From positions 124,001-188,000 of the forward strand of contig NZ_QPID01000004.1 in assembly GCF_003336225.1 (NCBI RefSeq): DNA of 64,000 nucleotides, given 5' to 3'. Position numbers and translations under genes: made by a program. A model generated the notes under the pieces. That model saw only the letters and a list, made by a program, of their open reading frames with translations, was not told the origin of the DNA and did not search any database. Positions 19,272-28,698 of this stretch are shown piece after piece. The stretch's first letter is position 1. Each line of letters begins with the position of its first letter. This DNA is from Corallincola holothuriorum (lineage in GTDB: Bacteria > Pseudomonadota > Gammaproteobacteria > Enterobacterales > Neiellaceae).

Positions 19272-20192
19272 ATGAAAGTAGGCATCATAGGTACGTCTTG
19301 GGGTCGAGTGCATGTTGGCACCTTTAGAGAGGCTGGACATGAGATCGCTGCCATTATGGGCGTCAGCCCTGAAGGCACGGCACGTGTGGCCAGCGAAGAG
19401 GGGATCCCGGTTGCTGCCACTGATGTTAACCAGTTAGATCATTGTGACATTATCGTTGTTGCATCTCCTACCGCGACGCATTTGGGGTATCTCAAACACT
19501 TCTCTGACCGCCCCGTGTTGTGTGAAAAGCCGCTATCTGGTGCGCGGATTGAGCCTGGAGCGTTGGCTGGGCTAGGACGCTTTCCCACTTTTGTAAATTA
19601 TCCTTTTAGTTTTCTACAGACGGCATCTGTGATCAATGAACAGCTCGCTGGTAACGGGCTTGGCCCGTTGTCTCGCGCCATATTATCGGTTGGCAGTCGC
19701 TTTCCTATGGAGAAAACCCCGGTGGGTTGGTTCCTCGATATCGTTGCTCATCCGCTCTCCTATTTGATCCATAGCCTTGGTCCATTCACGCTGCTTCACC
19801 ATCATATTGGTGAGGGGATAAGCAATGTCAGCGTATTGTTGGAAAATGAAGGGTTGATGTTAGATGCCCAGCAATACCGATTGCCAGAGACTGGGATCCA
19901 GATACATCTCACTTTGGTGGGTGAGCAGAAGCGTTTAGAGTTAAGTGGTGGCTTTCGTCCGGGGGATAACTGGCGATTTAATCCGGTACTCGTCGATGGT
20001 CAAGCGGTAAATGATGGCGAATGGAATGAGAGAGATATCTGGTATAGCGCAAATTGTCGAGTGGTTGAGCAGTTTGTCGATGTGATCAGTGGTCGTTTGA
20101 AGCACGTTGACGCGTTAGCGAATGGCTTGTTTGATCTGCCGAAAGCGGCGCAATTGGAGCGTTCATTAGACGGATTACTGGCGCAAGAGTAG
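19272..20192 (+). CDS. Gfo/Idh/MocA family oxidoreductase
   Basis: The 306-residue protein has an N-terminal Rossmann fold (MKVGIIGTSWGRVHVGTF) and the CEKPLSG motif near residue 84, where the Lys is the usual catalytic residue of this NAD(P)-dependent family. The glycine loop is atypical (GTSWGRVH instead of GxGxxG). The substrate is unknown. The preceding exporter gene may share its transcript. Confidence 0.8.
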   Translation: MKVGIIGTSWGRVHVGTFREAGHEIAAIMGVSPEGTARVASEEGIPVAATDVNQLDHCDIIVVASPTATHLGYLKHFSDRPVLCEKPLSGARIEPGALAGLGRFPTFVNYPFSFLQTASVINEQLAGNGLGPLSRAILSVGSRFPMEKTPVGWFLDIVAHPLSYLIHSLGPFTLLHHHIGEGISNVSVLLENEGLMLDAQQYRLPETGIQIHLTLVGEQKRLELSGGFRPGDNWRFNPVLVDGQAVNDGEWNERDIWYSANCRVVEQFVDVISGRLKHVDALANGLFDLPKAAQLERSLDGLLAQE

Positions 20193-20237
20193 CTGAAACC
20201 TCGCTACTCTTGCTTTTATTATCTTGGTTGCTTTGTT

Positions 20238-22148
20238 CTATTCGGCGTTAGAGATCGGAACTGCGCGATGAATATATTGCCCCTGAATACCGTCTACAAA
20301 CATCCCTTCAAGTACGTATTTCTGCTCTTGTGATTCAACGCCGCTTGCAATCACTTTGACACTAAGCCGATGGGCAATATCGATAATCAGGCGCAAGAAA
20401 TACTGAATATTTCGATCATGTTCTATCTCGTCCATATAGCTCTTATCGATTTTTACATAGTCAGGTTTCAGATCTTTAAAGAACTTAAATGAGGTCATAC
20501 CTAAGCCAAATTGTTTTACTGTGACCTTGGCACCCGTGCGGTGAATGACATCGATAAAACGGCGGCTTGATTTTAGATCTCTTTGCAGGCCTTGCTCAGT
20601 CACTTCAAAGGTTAACCTTTGTGCCAGCTTACCGTGTTTGCCCAACATCCTTTCAATCCAAACCAAAAACGAGGAGTCGTGAGCAGAGGTTACAGAGACA
20701 TTGATACCGTAATATTCGTCACCACCACGCTTTTTGATCAACGCCAAGATGGCGGCAATAACGGCTTTATCTAGCTCGGTTGAAAGCTGTAATCGTTCTG
20801 CCATTGAGTATGCTGAGCGGTAGGGCAGTTCGTCGCCATTGGTATTGGTGAAACGCGGGGTAATCGCAGAGTATATTTTGCCTTGCTTCAACGGCTGAAT
20901 AGCTTGCGAGATCAGGGTGAAATCGGTCTTCTTGGTTAGCTGCTCCAGATTCTCTCGCCAACCTTGCTCGCCTAAAACCTCAGTACCTACTAGGTCGCTT
21001 TGGAAATGCCAAGCGTTGGCTTCTTTACTTTGGGCTAGGCCGGTGGCGGTATCACAAAGTGCCAATAGGTCGCCTACTGACATACCTTGAGCAAAACCAG
21101 CCATGCCGATAAAAGCGGTGTTATCTAATTCGTATTGTCGTTGGATCTCATTTAACCGTCCTTGCAACTGTTTGCCTAACTCGTCGCACTCTTTATGGGA
21201 GAAGTGGTGAAGGACGATGGCAAAGTCAGAACTGTTGAGTCGGTAGATCTTTGAACCTCGAAAATGACTGGCAACAGATTTTACGGCGTCAACCAGAATA
21301 CTGATGAACTGATCGCCTGCAGTATAGCCCTTGGCAGCGTTTATTTTTCCTAGCTCTGTTGTGCGCACTACGGCCATGACACCAAACTGTTTTCCGCTTT
21401 CGTCTGCCAGCATTTCAGGGATGTCGAGCATAAATTGGCTACGATTAGGTAAGCCGGTCAGGTGATCAACATAGGCCGTTTTCCGTACCTGTGTCAGTTC
21501 CTCTTCTGTTTGATGTAGTCGTTCTACAACCCCTTTTTGGATCGCTTGTAGTCCCTCTCCGATAGATCTGAACTCGCTTGCAATGCCGGAGCCCATCTGG
21601 AAATCTTTTTCTGCATGACTGAGTTTGTCGCACAGTTTCTGTAGCTCCTTGACCGAGCTGCGCAGTGGTTTGTGCAAACTGCCTCTAAGCCAAACAATAC
21701 TGACCACTAACATAATTAGCCACGCCATGGTCTCAAAAGCGATATTGCGGATAAAGCTTAGCTGCAGGTGGCTGAAATCAGGCATGATCACGACCGCGTT
21801 GCTACCTGCATTGGCTTGCATTTTCGATGCACCTAAGCCTAGTGCTGAGGCGATACTTGCTAGCGGGAACTGAAAACTGGGTTGCTTCTCATAGGATGCA
21901 ATGACATTGCCATTGACGTCGATAACCGACAGCGTCAAGTAGCCAGACAGTTGGCTCAGCTGGGTATTGCGCTTTGCTTGTGTGTGTTCTTGCGATGTTT
22001 CAAGCAGTAACCTGGCGTTGGAATAGAGCTGTTCCTTCTGGAACTCAATTTGATTGATCACAGAAAGGTATTGCCCTGCCCACATCACGATGAGTAGCAG
22101 GAGCAAAATAAAGACATTAACAAAGAGCGCTTTACTTTGAATTTTCAT
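20238..22148 (-). CDS. Membrane protein with degenerate GGDEF and EAL domains (CsrD/LapD-like)
   Basis: The 636-residue protein has two membrane helices (about 8-28 and 139-157) enclosing a periplasmic sensor region, then a HAMP-like/coiled-coil linker. The GGDEF domain (DHLTGLPNRSQF) has NSSDF in place of GGDEF. In the EAL domain the signature reads SAITPRF, the metal-binding DDFG region reads VKQFGLG, and EGVE is replaced by SGVE. It is therefore predicted to make or cleave no c-di-GMP and to act as a receptor or regulator, as LapD and CsrD do. No lapG or lapA is nearby, so the two models cannot be separated here. Confidence 0.85.
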   Translation of the reverse strand: MKIQSKALFVNVFILLLLLIVMWAGQYLSVINQIEFQKEQLYSNARLLLETSQEHTQAKRNTQLSQLSGYLTLSVIDVNGNVIASYEKQPSFQFPLASIASALGLGASKMQANAGSNAVVIMPDFSHLQLSFIRNIAFETMAWLIMLVVSIVWLRGSLHKPLRSSVKELQKLCDKLSHAEKDFQMGSGIASEFRSIGEGLQAIQKGVVERLHQTEEELTQVRKTAYVDHLTGLPNRSQFMLDIPEMLADESGKQFGVMAVVRTTELGKINAAKGYTAGDQFISILVDAVKSVASHFRGSKIYRLNSSDFAIVLHHFSHKECDELGKQLQGRLNEIQRQYELDNTAFIGMAGFAQGMSVGDLLALCDTATGLAQSKEANAWHFQSDLVGTEVLGEQGWRENLEQLTKKTDFTLISQAIQPLKQGKIYSAITPRFTNTNGDELPYRSAYSMAERLQLSTELDKAVIAAILALIKKRGGDEYYGINVSVTSAHDSSFLVWIERMLGKHGKLAQRLTFEVTEQGLQRDLKSSRRFIDVIHRTGAKVTVKQFGLGMTSFKFFKDLKPDYVKIDKSYMDEIEHDRNIQYFLRLIIDIAHRLSVKVIASGVESQEQKYVLEGMFVDGIQGQYIHRAVPISNAE

Positions 22149-22332
22149 ACTGCCTCTAACTGTCTATCCCTGTTAAATCAGATATATGCAAATCTATCTT
22201 AGAAATTAACTATAGAGGAAATAGTAGTCCAACCCTAGGGCTAGTCAGTAATCTTTACAATGGGTTAAGAATATTTTTCGGGAAGGATGAACCAGCTCAA
22301 CAAATAGATGCTTTATCTGCTGGCTTAAACAT

Positions 22333-22360
22333 AAAAAAGCCCAGCATAATTGCTGGGCTC
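22333..22360 (-). terminator. Rho-independent terminator of the tRNA-Asn operon
   Basis: AGCCCAGCA / TGCTGGGCT forms a nine-base-pair stem with a four-base loop and a T-run on the minus strand, directly after the second tRNA. Confidence 0.9.
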
Positions 22361-22367
22361 TTTTATG

Positions 22368-22444
22368 TGGCTCCCCTGGTCCGATTTGAACGGACGACAC
22401 ATGGATTAACAGTCCACCGCTCTAACCAACTGAGCTACAGGGGA
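22368..22444 (-). tRNA. tRNA-Asn (GTT), second copy in the transcript
   Basis: The 77-nt gene includes an encoded CCA end. The acceptor stem is TCCCCTG/CAGGGGA, the anticodon loop CTGTTAA gives anticodon GTT, and the T-arm is GTCCG-TTCAAAT-CGGAC. It is identical in sequence to the neighbouring copy and 19 bases away from it. Confidence 0.97.
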
Positions 22445-22463
22445 ATAAACTTGCTATGTAATG

Positions 22464-22540
22464 TGGCTCCCCTGGTCCGATTTGAACGGACGACACATGG
22501 ATTAACAGTCCACCGCTCTAACCAACTGAGCTACAGGGGA
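22464..22540 (-). tRNA. tRNA-Asn (GTT), first copy in the transcript
   Basis: The 77-nt gene with encoded CCA is identical to the downstream copy at 22368-22444. Anticodon GTT. The two are cotranscribed from the promoter at 22572-22600 and end at a shared terminator. Confidence 0.97.
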
Positions 22541-22571
22541 GTAGATGTCCTTCTAAGAAGGAACGGCGCGC

Positions 22572-22600
22572 ATCTTAATGTCTGGGATCTTTGCTGTCAA
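22572..22600 (-). promoter_or_regulatory. Strong sigma-70 promoter of the tRNA-Asn genes
   Basis: On the minus strand a perfect TTGACA (22600-22595) and TAAGAT (22577-22572) are separated by 17 bases, followed by a GC-rich discriminator (GCGCGCC), the pattern of growth-rate and stringently controlled stable-RNA promoters. Confidence 0.8.
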
Positions 22601-22745
22601 CACCCTTTCTACGGAAGCTGAATCGGTTGCTCACTCCTTGTGCAACCTAAGCAAATTTTAGGGCTGGTAAACTGATGTCAGCTTATCTAGTATGCTTTTG
22701 ATAACAAAAAATTAACTTATAACAATATTTTCCAGGGAGGCTGCC

Positions 22746-24422
22746 GTGCAGGGGCTAAATGATTTTCTATTGATGTTAGATGGATTCCTCGGCTCCGCCG
22801 CTTGGTTTCCATTCGTGCTACTTGGCGTGGGGCTGTTTTTCACCGTCTACTTGAAGTTTCCTCAGATCCGTTATTTTGGTCACGCGTGGAAAGTGGTTCG
22901 TGGCAAGTACGACATAAAGAGTGCGATGGGTGATACCACTCACTTTCAAGCGCTAACTACTGCGCTTTCCGGCACTGTGGGTACCGGCAATATCGGCGGT
23001 GTTGCTTTGGCGATCCATATTGGTGGTCCTGCGGCATTGTTCTGGATGTGGGCGACCGCTTTTTTCGGTATGACGACTAAGTTTGTTGAGGTGACGTTGT
23101 CACATAAATACCGGGTAAAAACCGCCGATGGCACCATGGCGGGTGGGCCTATGTATTACATGGATCGCCGTTTGAATATGAAATGGCTGGCGGTTATTTT
23201 TGCTATCGCTACCGTGATTAGCTCATTTGGTACCGGAAACCTGCCGCAAATTAACAATATTGCCAGCAGCATGGAGTCCACTTTTGGGCTTGAACCTTTG
23301 TTGACTGGTGGCGTACTGACGGTATTGCTCGCTTTGGTTATCTTGGGTGGGATCCATCGTATCGCGAAAGTGACCTCGAGAATTGTGCCTTTGATGGCGT
23401 TTATCTACGTCATCGGTGCTCTAGCAGTTATCTTTTATAACTATCAAAATATTCTTCCCTCTTTGGTTTCGGTGTTCTCTGATGCATTCTCTGGTTCCGC
23501 TGCTGCGGGTGGCTTTTTAGGGGCATCGTTTGCTTATGCATTCAATAAAGGGGTTGGGCGAGGTCTGTTTTCTAATGAAGCGGGTCAAGGCTCTGCACCA
23601 ATCGCTCACGCCGCAGCTAAAGCTGATGAGCCAGTATCGGAAGGGATTGTGTCTATTCTGGAACCTTTTATCGATACCATCATTGTTTGTACTTTGACTG
23701 GCTTGGTGATCTTGTCGTCCGGCGTGTGGACGGAAAAACATCAAAATAGCTTCCAAACAGCGGATATGCGCTATTTGAGTGGCCAATACACAGACACCGC
23801 GGAAGCAGATAGGGTCGCTTTATCCAGTTTCCTTATCGGTAGTAATGAGGCCAAGGTTGAGCCCTATACCGGCAGTGTTACGGTTAAGGATGGTGTTGCC
23901 ATCGCCCCTGAATATACGCTGATCAATGCGCATTCGGTGGCCGAAGATGTCATCTATTTAGTTGGCGGCCATCCCTACAGTGGCGAGATGAAGATCGAGA
24001 AAGGCAAATTGGTTAACTCAGAGCTGGAAGTGACTGGGCGTTCCCTGTTGCACTCTGCGGCGTTAACGACCAAAGCGTTTACGAAAGGTTTTTTTGGAGA
24101 TTATGGGAAGTACATTGTCTCTATCGGTTTGCTGCTATTTGCGTTCTCAACTGCTATAGCATGGTCATATTATGGTGATAGGGCGGTGACCTATCTGCTC
24201 GGCGTTAAGGCTGTGATGCCGTATCGGGTTTTCTATTGTGCCGGCTTCTTATGGGCCGCGGTTGCTGATACTACCGTTGTCTGGAATTTGGCTGCGGTGG
24301 CTATCGTACTGATGACGCTACCAAACCTGTTCGGCATCATGATCCTCTGCAGAGAGATGAAAACCACCGTCGCTGACTATTGGACTGATTTTTATCAGCA
24401 GCGAAGTGAGCGAAAAGATTAA
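22746..24422 (+). CDS. Alanine/glycine:cation symporter (AGCS family)
   Basis: The 558-residue Na+-coupled amino acid transporter is preceded by AGGGAGG and starts with GTG (22746). Typical AGCS motifs are present: [18 protein letters not shown] near residue 75 and [20 protein letters not shown] near 270. Between about residues 335 and 430 there is a polar insertion of roughly 95 residues, absent from the shortest family members, probably an extracytoplasmic domain. The substrate is likely alanine or glycine. It is a single-gene unit closed by a terminator. Confidence 0.93.
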   Translation: MQGLNDFLLMLDGFLGSAAWFPFVLLGVGLFFTVYLKFPQIRYFGHAWKVVRGKYDIKSAMGDTTHFQALTTALSGTVGTGNIGGVALAIHIGGPAALFWMWATAFFGMTTKFVEVTLSHKYRVKTADGTMAGGPMYYMDRRLNMKWLAVIFAIATVISSFGTGNLPQINNIASSMESTFGLEPLLTGGVLTVLLALVILGGIHRIAKVTSRIVPLMAFIYVIGALAVIFYNYQNILPSLVSVFSDAFSGSAAAGGFLGASFAYAFNKGVGRGLFSNEAGQGSAPIAHAAAKADEPVSEGIVSILEPFIDTIIVCTLTGLVILSSGVWTEKHQNSFQTADMRYLSGQYTDTAEADRVALSSFLIGSNEAKVEPYTGSVTVKDGVAIAPEYTLINAHSVAEDVIYLVGGHPYSGEMKIEKGKLVNSELEVTGRSLLHSAALTTKAFTKGFFGDYGKYIVSIGLLLFAFSTAIAWSYYGDRAVTYLLGVKAVMPYRVFYCAGFLWAAVADTTVVWNLAAVAIVLMTLPNLFGIMILCREMKTTVADYWTDFYQQRSERKD

Positions 24423-24432
24423 CTCGGATGAA

Positions 24433-24464
24433 CTAAAAGGCCCCAAGATGGGGCCTTTTAGTTT
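24433..24464 (+). terminator. Rho-independent terminator after the symporter gene
   Basis: AAAAGGCCCC / GGGGCCTTTT stem with a five-base loop, followed by a T-rich stretch. Confidence 0.9.
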
Positions 24465-24529
24465 TAATCGAACGCCAATTATTTCATAATGCCTCTCTTT
24501 CGTTTTTGGCTTAGTAAGAGGAAGGTGTG

Positions 24530-24853
24530 ATGGCGATTGTTCCATGTCCCTGTTGTAACAAACGGATCTCAGATCGAGCAGACGTTTGTCAGCATTGCGG
24601 TTACGCATTTGGTGATATGGATGATGAGAAGCGGGCGAGTCAGCAGAGGGTTTTTGCTATTAAACGCCAGCAGCGGATCATGACACAGCAGTTCCTGGCA
24701 TTATTGCTGTTTGTTGGAGGTTTTGCCGTCACCTTTTTTGATGGTGAGTTGCAAACTGATTGGCAACGTACAGCGGGTCAAACGATGTCAGCCGCAGGCT
24801 TTATTTGGTATATCGCACTGCGTATCTGGTTGATTTTTAGTAAGAAACAATAG
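24530..24853 (+). CDS. Zinc-ribbon membrane protein
   Basis: The 107-residue protein has an N-terminal zinc ribbon with two CxxC pairs (VPCPCCNKRIS and CQHCGYAFG) and two hydrophobic segments near residues 50-68 and 85-102. AAGAGGAAGG precedes ATG 24530, making the in-frame GTG just before it less likely. The function is unknown. It leads a plus-strand group with the YeaC-like and DUF349 genes. Confidence 0.75.
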   Translation: MAIVPCPCCNKRISDRADVCQHCGYAFGDMDDEKRASQQRVFAIKRQQRIMTQQFLALLLFVGGFAVTFFDGELQTDWQRTAGQTMSAAGFIWYIALRIWLIFSKKQ

Positions 24854-24864
24854 GTCTTTATTAA

Positions 24865-25152
24865 ATGGATATTATCGAGCTGGTGAACAAACTCGATTTT
24901 GAAAGCTACCAGCGGCTGAAAACCGCAGTAGAACTTGGTAAGTGGCCCGATGGCAATTCGCTTTCTGATGAGCAAAAAGAGAACGCGATGCAGTTGGTGA
25001 TCGCCTATCAGGCGACCAAATTAGACCAAACACAACATATGAACGTGGCTAAAGACGGATCCTTGGTACATCTATCCAAGAACGATTTAAAGCAGCAGTT
25101 CAAGGGACAGACAGTAGAGCCTATCGCAAGGTTTAGACACGATGATATTTAA
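24865..25152 (+). CDS. yeaC: YeaC family protein (DUF1315)
   Basis: The 95-residue protein matches E. coli YeaC in length and in the core YQRLKTAVELGKWPDG and LSDEQKENAMQLVI. The function is unknown. Its 3' end overlaps the start of the DUF349 gene by 11 bases, indicating coupled translation. Confidence 0.88.
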   Translation: MDIIELVNKLDFESYQRLKTAVELGKWPDGNSLSDEQKENAMQLVIAYQATKLDQTQHMNVAKDGSLVHLSKNDLKQQFKGQTVEPIARFRHDDI

Positions 25153-27925
25153 AAATTTATTCCGCCCCGCCTGGCAACATAAAGACCCAGCTAAACGTCA
25201 ATCCGCCATTGCTGAACTCGACAGCAGTAATCAACCCCATCGCACCATTCTCCGTGAGCTTGCGTTCAACGATGGTCACCGTCAGGTTAGACGCCTGGCG
25301 CTGGAAAAACTAAATGAATTATCACTGTGGTGGTTAGCAGCCGGTGAGGAGCGTGACGATGGTCTGAAGAAGGCGGCGTTGCAACATGTGACAGATATCA
25401 TCACTGCAGCCTCTCCTCTAGATACTGCCCAAGTCTCCGCTTTTGTCAGTGATTGTAAGGATCGTAAATACCTCGAAGCTGTTTGGCGGCAACTGCCTGC
25501 CGACAGCTTGCGTCAGTCGGCTCTAGAACGTATTAACAAAGCCCGTTGCTACATTGATGCGGCAGATTCCGATCCGTCAACGGAGATTGCGCTTTGGGCT
25601 GCTGCCAAGATTGATGATGAAAAGCAGATGCGCCGCTTGGCAAAAAAGGCTGGCAACATTGAAGTACAAGCGTTTTTTGTATCCAAACTTGAAGCGCTAC
25701 AGCGCGCTAAAGAGCGTCCAGCAGAGTTAAATGAGCAAGCCCGGCTGCTGTTAGCGCAGCTGCAAGGGGTCACGGAAAAATTGACCGAGCCACAGGCGGT
25801 GGAGCAACGTTCATTAGGCGATAAAGCCAATGAGCTTGAGATCCGTTGGCAATCATTAGCCAAAGAGCTGGAGCCACTGGAACTGCTTGCGCCGTGGCAA
25901 GCCAAACATGAAGGCATTGCTAAACGCCTTTATGCCCGGTTAGAGGAGCTAATGGCAATATGGCAACAGGCGGAAGCGCAAGAAAAAGCGGCAAACGAAA
26001 AGTTAGAAAATGCCGCTATGTTGCGTGGGGGCTTCGAAGCCTTACAGGTAGATATCAAAGCGATCCATAAGTTGATCGAACAGCAGCAAGCGTTTGATAT
26101 TAAGCCGCTTACCGAAGTGTTATCAGCTCTCAAACAACAGTTAGGCGCTGAAGCATTAAATGAATCAGATTGGATGGCACTATCCAAGCTTGCAGCGGAC
26201 GTGACTGAACAGCTTGTCAAGCTAGAGGACTTGCCTGCCCAGCTGGCTAAGGCAGAAGCGCTAGTTGCCCCGTTGCAACAGATTGATGCTGACAGCGAGA
26301 CTTTCCTGACTGATCTAGCTGAGTGGCGCGGACAATGGCGAGCGGTTTCAGACTTACCTTTACCTGACGGTTTACGTGCGCAGGTCAACGAGCTGACCAC
26401 GCCACTGGAAAAAGCTAAGAAAGCCCTCTTTAGGATGCGCAAAGAAGCAGAAGAAACCGTAGACAAGCTTCTGGGTAAAGCTGAGCGCCATCAACAAGCA
26501 GGGCGTTTAAAAGTGGCAGTGCGAGAGTTTCATCGTCTGGCAAAGCCTTATGCATTGCTATCTGATAAGGCTAAGCGTCGCTTTGATAAACGTTATCAGA
26601 AGTTAGCGGCGGTAGAGCAGGAGTTGTTGGAGTGGCATCAATTGGTCGCGGCACCCAAAGCCGATGCGCTACTGGAAGAGATTAAGGCGCTTGCTGAATC
26701 TCCCGCCGAGGATCCAAAAGTGCAGGCCGATGCCGTTAAAGATGCCCGTCGTCGTTGGCAATTGCTGGAAGTGGATCGTAACGAAGCAAGTTGGACACCG
26801 CTTGCGGAGCAGTTTGATACGCTAAGTGAAAAAGCGTTTGAGATCTGTCGTCAATTTTATGGTGAGCAGCAGCAGGAGCGGGAGAAGCACCTGCAAGAGC
26901 GTGAAGAGGTGATCAAAGCGGTTCAGGCGTTGTATGAACAGCACAAAGAGGCCCCGCTGGCACTCAATGATCTTGAATCAAAGTATCGTCAGCTGTCCAA
27001 TAAGTGGCGTCAGTGCGGCGAGATTGATTTTGCCAAGCGGAAAGCGGTGCAAAATCGGTTTGTAAAAGCGTCGCGTAAAGTTACCGATGTATTGAAGCAG
27101 CTGTATAGCGTGAATGAAGCACAGAAACAGCAGCTACTTAAACAGGCAGAAGCGCTCGATCTTTCCGATGCTACGGGTTCCTCCGAGCAGTTCGATGGCT
27201 TGATGAAAAAGTGGCGTGATGCCGGTTATGCTGGTGCGAATGAAAAGTCACTTTGGCAGCGTTTCCAGTATGTGGGGCAGCAGCTCCGCGAGCAGCGCAA
27301 TGCCTCACGTACCGAGCAACGAGAGCAGTGGCAGAGTAATGCTGACGCTTATAAAGTCGTGCTTAGTGAATTTGCGGCAGCGATCGCAGCCGCTGAAGAT
27401 GACGCGGCGTTACGTCAGAGTATTGCTCAGGCGCAGCAAGCTGCCGACGCTATTGGTGAGACCGCTCATCGAGACCGTCGCGAGTTGGAAGCTGAAATGG
27501 ATGATCTGCGCAGACAAGCCATGGAAGCGATTGCGGCCAGACAAAAACAGCAGGAACAGCGAAACTATCAAGTATTGATTGAAGCGGTGACGGCGAATAG
27601 TGATGAACTATTGCAGTCATTGCCTGAACGTTGGCAAAAAACTGTCAAACAGTGGCAAGAGAAGGGCGCAGAAAAGCCGGCTGATGCAGAGATACGTGAA
27701 CGCTTGACTATCGAAGCAGAGCTACTGGCAGGGCTCGATTCGCCCAATAATAGTGATGCGCTGCGCCAGCAACTGCGTTTGACCCTGTTACAAGCACGTA
27801 TGAATGGCAGTGGTGATAGCGAGCGTTCGGTAGAGAACCTGTTTTGGCAGTGGTTAGAAGCGGGCGCTGTGACGAAAGCGGATGAAGATGCTTTGAAGCG
27901 TTTTGAGCGTGCTTTAACAGCTTAG
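25142..27925 (+). CDS. DUF349 domain-containing coiled-coil protein
   Basis: The 927-residue protein is highly charged, rich in Gln/Ala/Lys/Glu, and mostly helical. The N-terminal part resembles HEAT-type pairs (HRTILRELAFNDGHRQVRRL). The middle and C-terminal parts carry repeated DUF349 units such as RRRWQLLEVDRNEA, YRQLSNKWRQCGEIDFAKRK and MKKWRDAGYAGANEKSLW. Members are widespread in marine gammaproteobacteria without a known function. A structural or RNA/protein-binding role is possible but not shown. Confidence 0.88.
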   Translation: MIFKNLFRPAWQHKDPAKRQSAIAELDSSNQPHRTILRELAFNDGHRQVRRLALEKLNELSLWWLAAGEERDDGLKKAALQHVTDIITAASPLDTAQVSAFVSDCKDRKYLEAVWRQLPADSLRQSALERINKARCYIDAADSDPSTEIALWAAAKIDDEKQMRRLAKKAGNIEVQAFFVSKLEALQRAKERPAELNEQARLLLAQLQGVTEKLTEPQAVEQRSLGDKANELEIRWQSLAKELEPLELLAPWQAKHEGIAKRLYARLEELMAIWQQAEAQEKAANEKLENAAMLRGGFEALQVDIKAIHKLIEQQQAFDIKPLTEVLSALKQQLGAEALNESDWMALSKLAADVTEQLVKLEDLPAQLAKAEALVAPLQQIDADSETFLTDLAEWRGQWRAVSDLPLPDGLRAQVNELTTPLEKAKKALFRMRKEAEETVDKLLGKAERHQQAGRLKVAVREFHRLAKPYALLSDKAKRRFDKRYQKLAAVEQELLEWHQLVAAPKADALLEEIKALAESPAEDPKVQADAVKDARRRWQLLEVDRNEASWTPLAEQFDTLSEKAFEICRQFYGEQQQEREKHLQEREEVIKAVQALYEQHKEAPLALNDLESKYRQLSNKWRQCGEIDFAKRKAVQNRFVKASRKVTDVLKQLYSVNEAQKQQLLKQAEALDLSDATGSSEQFDGLMKKWRDAGYAGANEKSLWQRFQYVGQQLREQRNASRTEQREQWQSNADAYKVVLSEFAAAIAAAEDDAALRQSIAQAQQAADAIGETAHRDRRELEAEMDDLRRQAMEAIAARQKQQEQRNYQVLIEAVTANSDELLQSLPERWQKTVKQWQEKGAEKPADAEIRERLTIEAELLAGLDSPNNSDALRQQLRLTLLQARMNGSGDSERSVENLFWQWLEAGAVTKADEDALKRFERALTA

Positions 27926-27948
27926 ACCCACTGATGCTTTGGTTTGCA

Positions 27949-27974
27949 GAAGCACCTTCGGGTGCTTCTTTTGT
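27949..27974 (+). terminator. Rho-independent terminator after the DUF349 gene
   Basis: GAAGCACC-TTCG-GGTGCTTC with a UUCG tetraloop and a T-run. It overlaps the open frame upstream of the esterase start, which argues against a start at 27944 for the next gene. Confidence 0.88.
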
Positions 27975-28018
27975 TTCTGGCGCTTTATCTACCGACGATA
28001 GCAAAAGAGGAGAGAGCA

Positions 28019-28633
28019 GTGTTCTGTCGTTGCAATTGGCTCGCAATATTATTAGTCATAATGACTATGACTTTATCCGGTTGTTCGCAGCCCAAGTTAC
28101 AGCCGCTACCCTATGGTGCGCGTATTTTGGCGTTTGGTGATAGTCTGACAGCAGGCTATGGCGTTGAGCGTATTTATAGCTATCCGTCAGTATTGGCGGA
28201 GCTTAGTGGCCGTGACGTGATAAATGCCGGGGTCTCGGGAGAGCTGACTAAACAAGGTATCGAGCGTTTACCTTTCCTATTGGATCAGACGATGCCGGAG
28301 CTATTGCTCTTGATTGAAGGCGGGAATGATATTCTTCAGAATCGCCCAGCTAACGAGACAAAACAGAACTTGGCAAAGATGATCGAGATGGCACAGGGCA
28401 GAGGTATCCCAGTGGTATTAGTCGGCATACCGGAAAAAAGCTTGTTCTCCAGCTCTGCCGCTTTATATCGAGAATTAGCAGTAGAGTACGATCTGGTGTT
28501 TGACGGTAATTTAATGGCGGCACTTCAACGCTCACCAAGCTTGAAATCTGATTATGTGCATTTCAATCAACAAGGTTATCAGCAAATGGCTGAAGGGATT
28601 TTTGCTCTGCTAAAAGAGAATGGCGCCTTTTAA
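28019..28633 (+). CDS. GDSL-family esterase/thioesterase, lipoprotein (TesA-like arylesterase)
   Basis: A GTG at 28019 behind AGAGGAGAG is the best start, giving 204 residues. The longer frame would begin inside the upstream terminator. The lipobox MTLSGC places the lipidated Cys at residue 22. The SGNH hydrolase blocks are present: ILAFGDSLTAGYG (Ser42), GVSGELT, IEGGNDIL and the C-terminal DYVHFNQQGY with the catalytic Asp/His. It resembles TesA and bacterial arylesterases, hydrolysing thioesters or short esters in the periplasm. A lipid anchor differs from the soluble TesA form. Confidence 0.87.
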   Translation: MFCRCNWLAILLVIMTMTLSGCSQPKLQPLPYGARILAFGDSLTAGYGVERIYSYPSVLAELSGRDVINAGVSGELTKQGIERLPFLLDQTMPELLLLIEGGNDILQNRPANETKQNLAKMIEMAQGRGIPVVLVGIPEKSLFSSSAALYRELAVEYDLVFDGNLMAALQRSPSLKSDYVHFNQQGYQQMAEGIFALLKENGAF

Positions 28634-28648
28634 TTAGTAAAGGCGCCA
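28621..28648. repeat. Perfect 10-bp inverted repeat across the esterase stop codon
   Basis: TGGCGCCTTT and AAAGGCGCCA flank an eight-base loop that contains the TAA stop. There is no downstream T-run on plus, so it is an unusual 3'-end stem rather than a standard terminator. Confidence 0.5.
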
Positions 28649-28698
28649 GGTAGCGCGTAGTTTTACGGCCAGAAAGGTGTGCTGCGTCGCTAAAGGCG

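Noticed and set aside
22367-22621. 84-residue plus-strand open frame over the tRNA genes
   Set aside because: It translates the two identical tRNA-Asn genes, giving a repeated peptide; the tRNAs fully explain the sequence.
25549-26466. Minus-strand open frames opposite the DUF349 gene (122 and 178 residues)
   Set aside because: Ser/Ala/Cys-rich shadows of a long Gln/Ala/Lys-rich coding sequence, with no independent signals.
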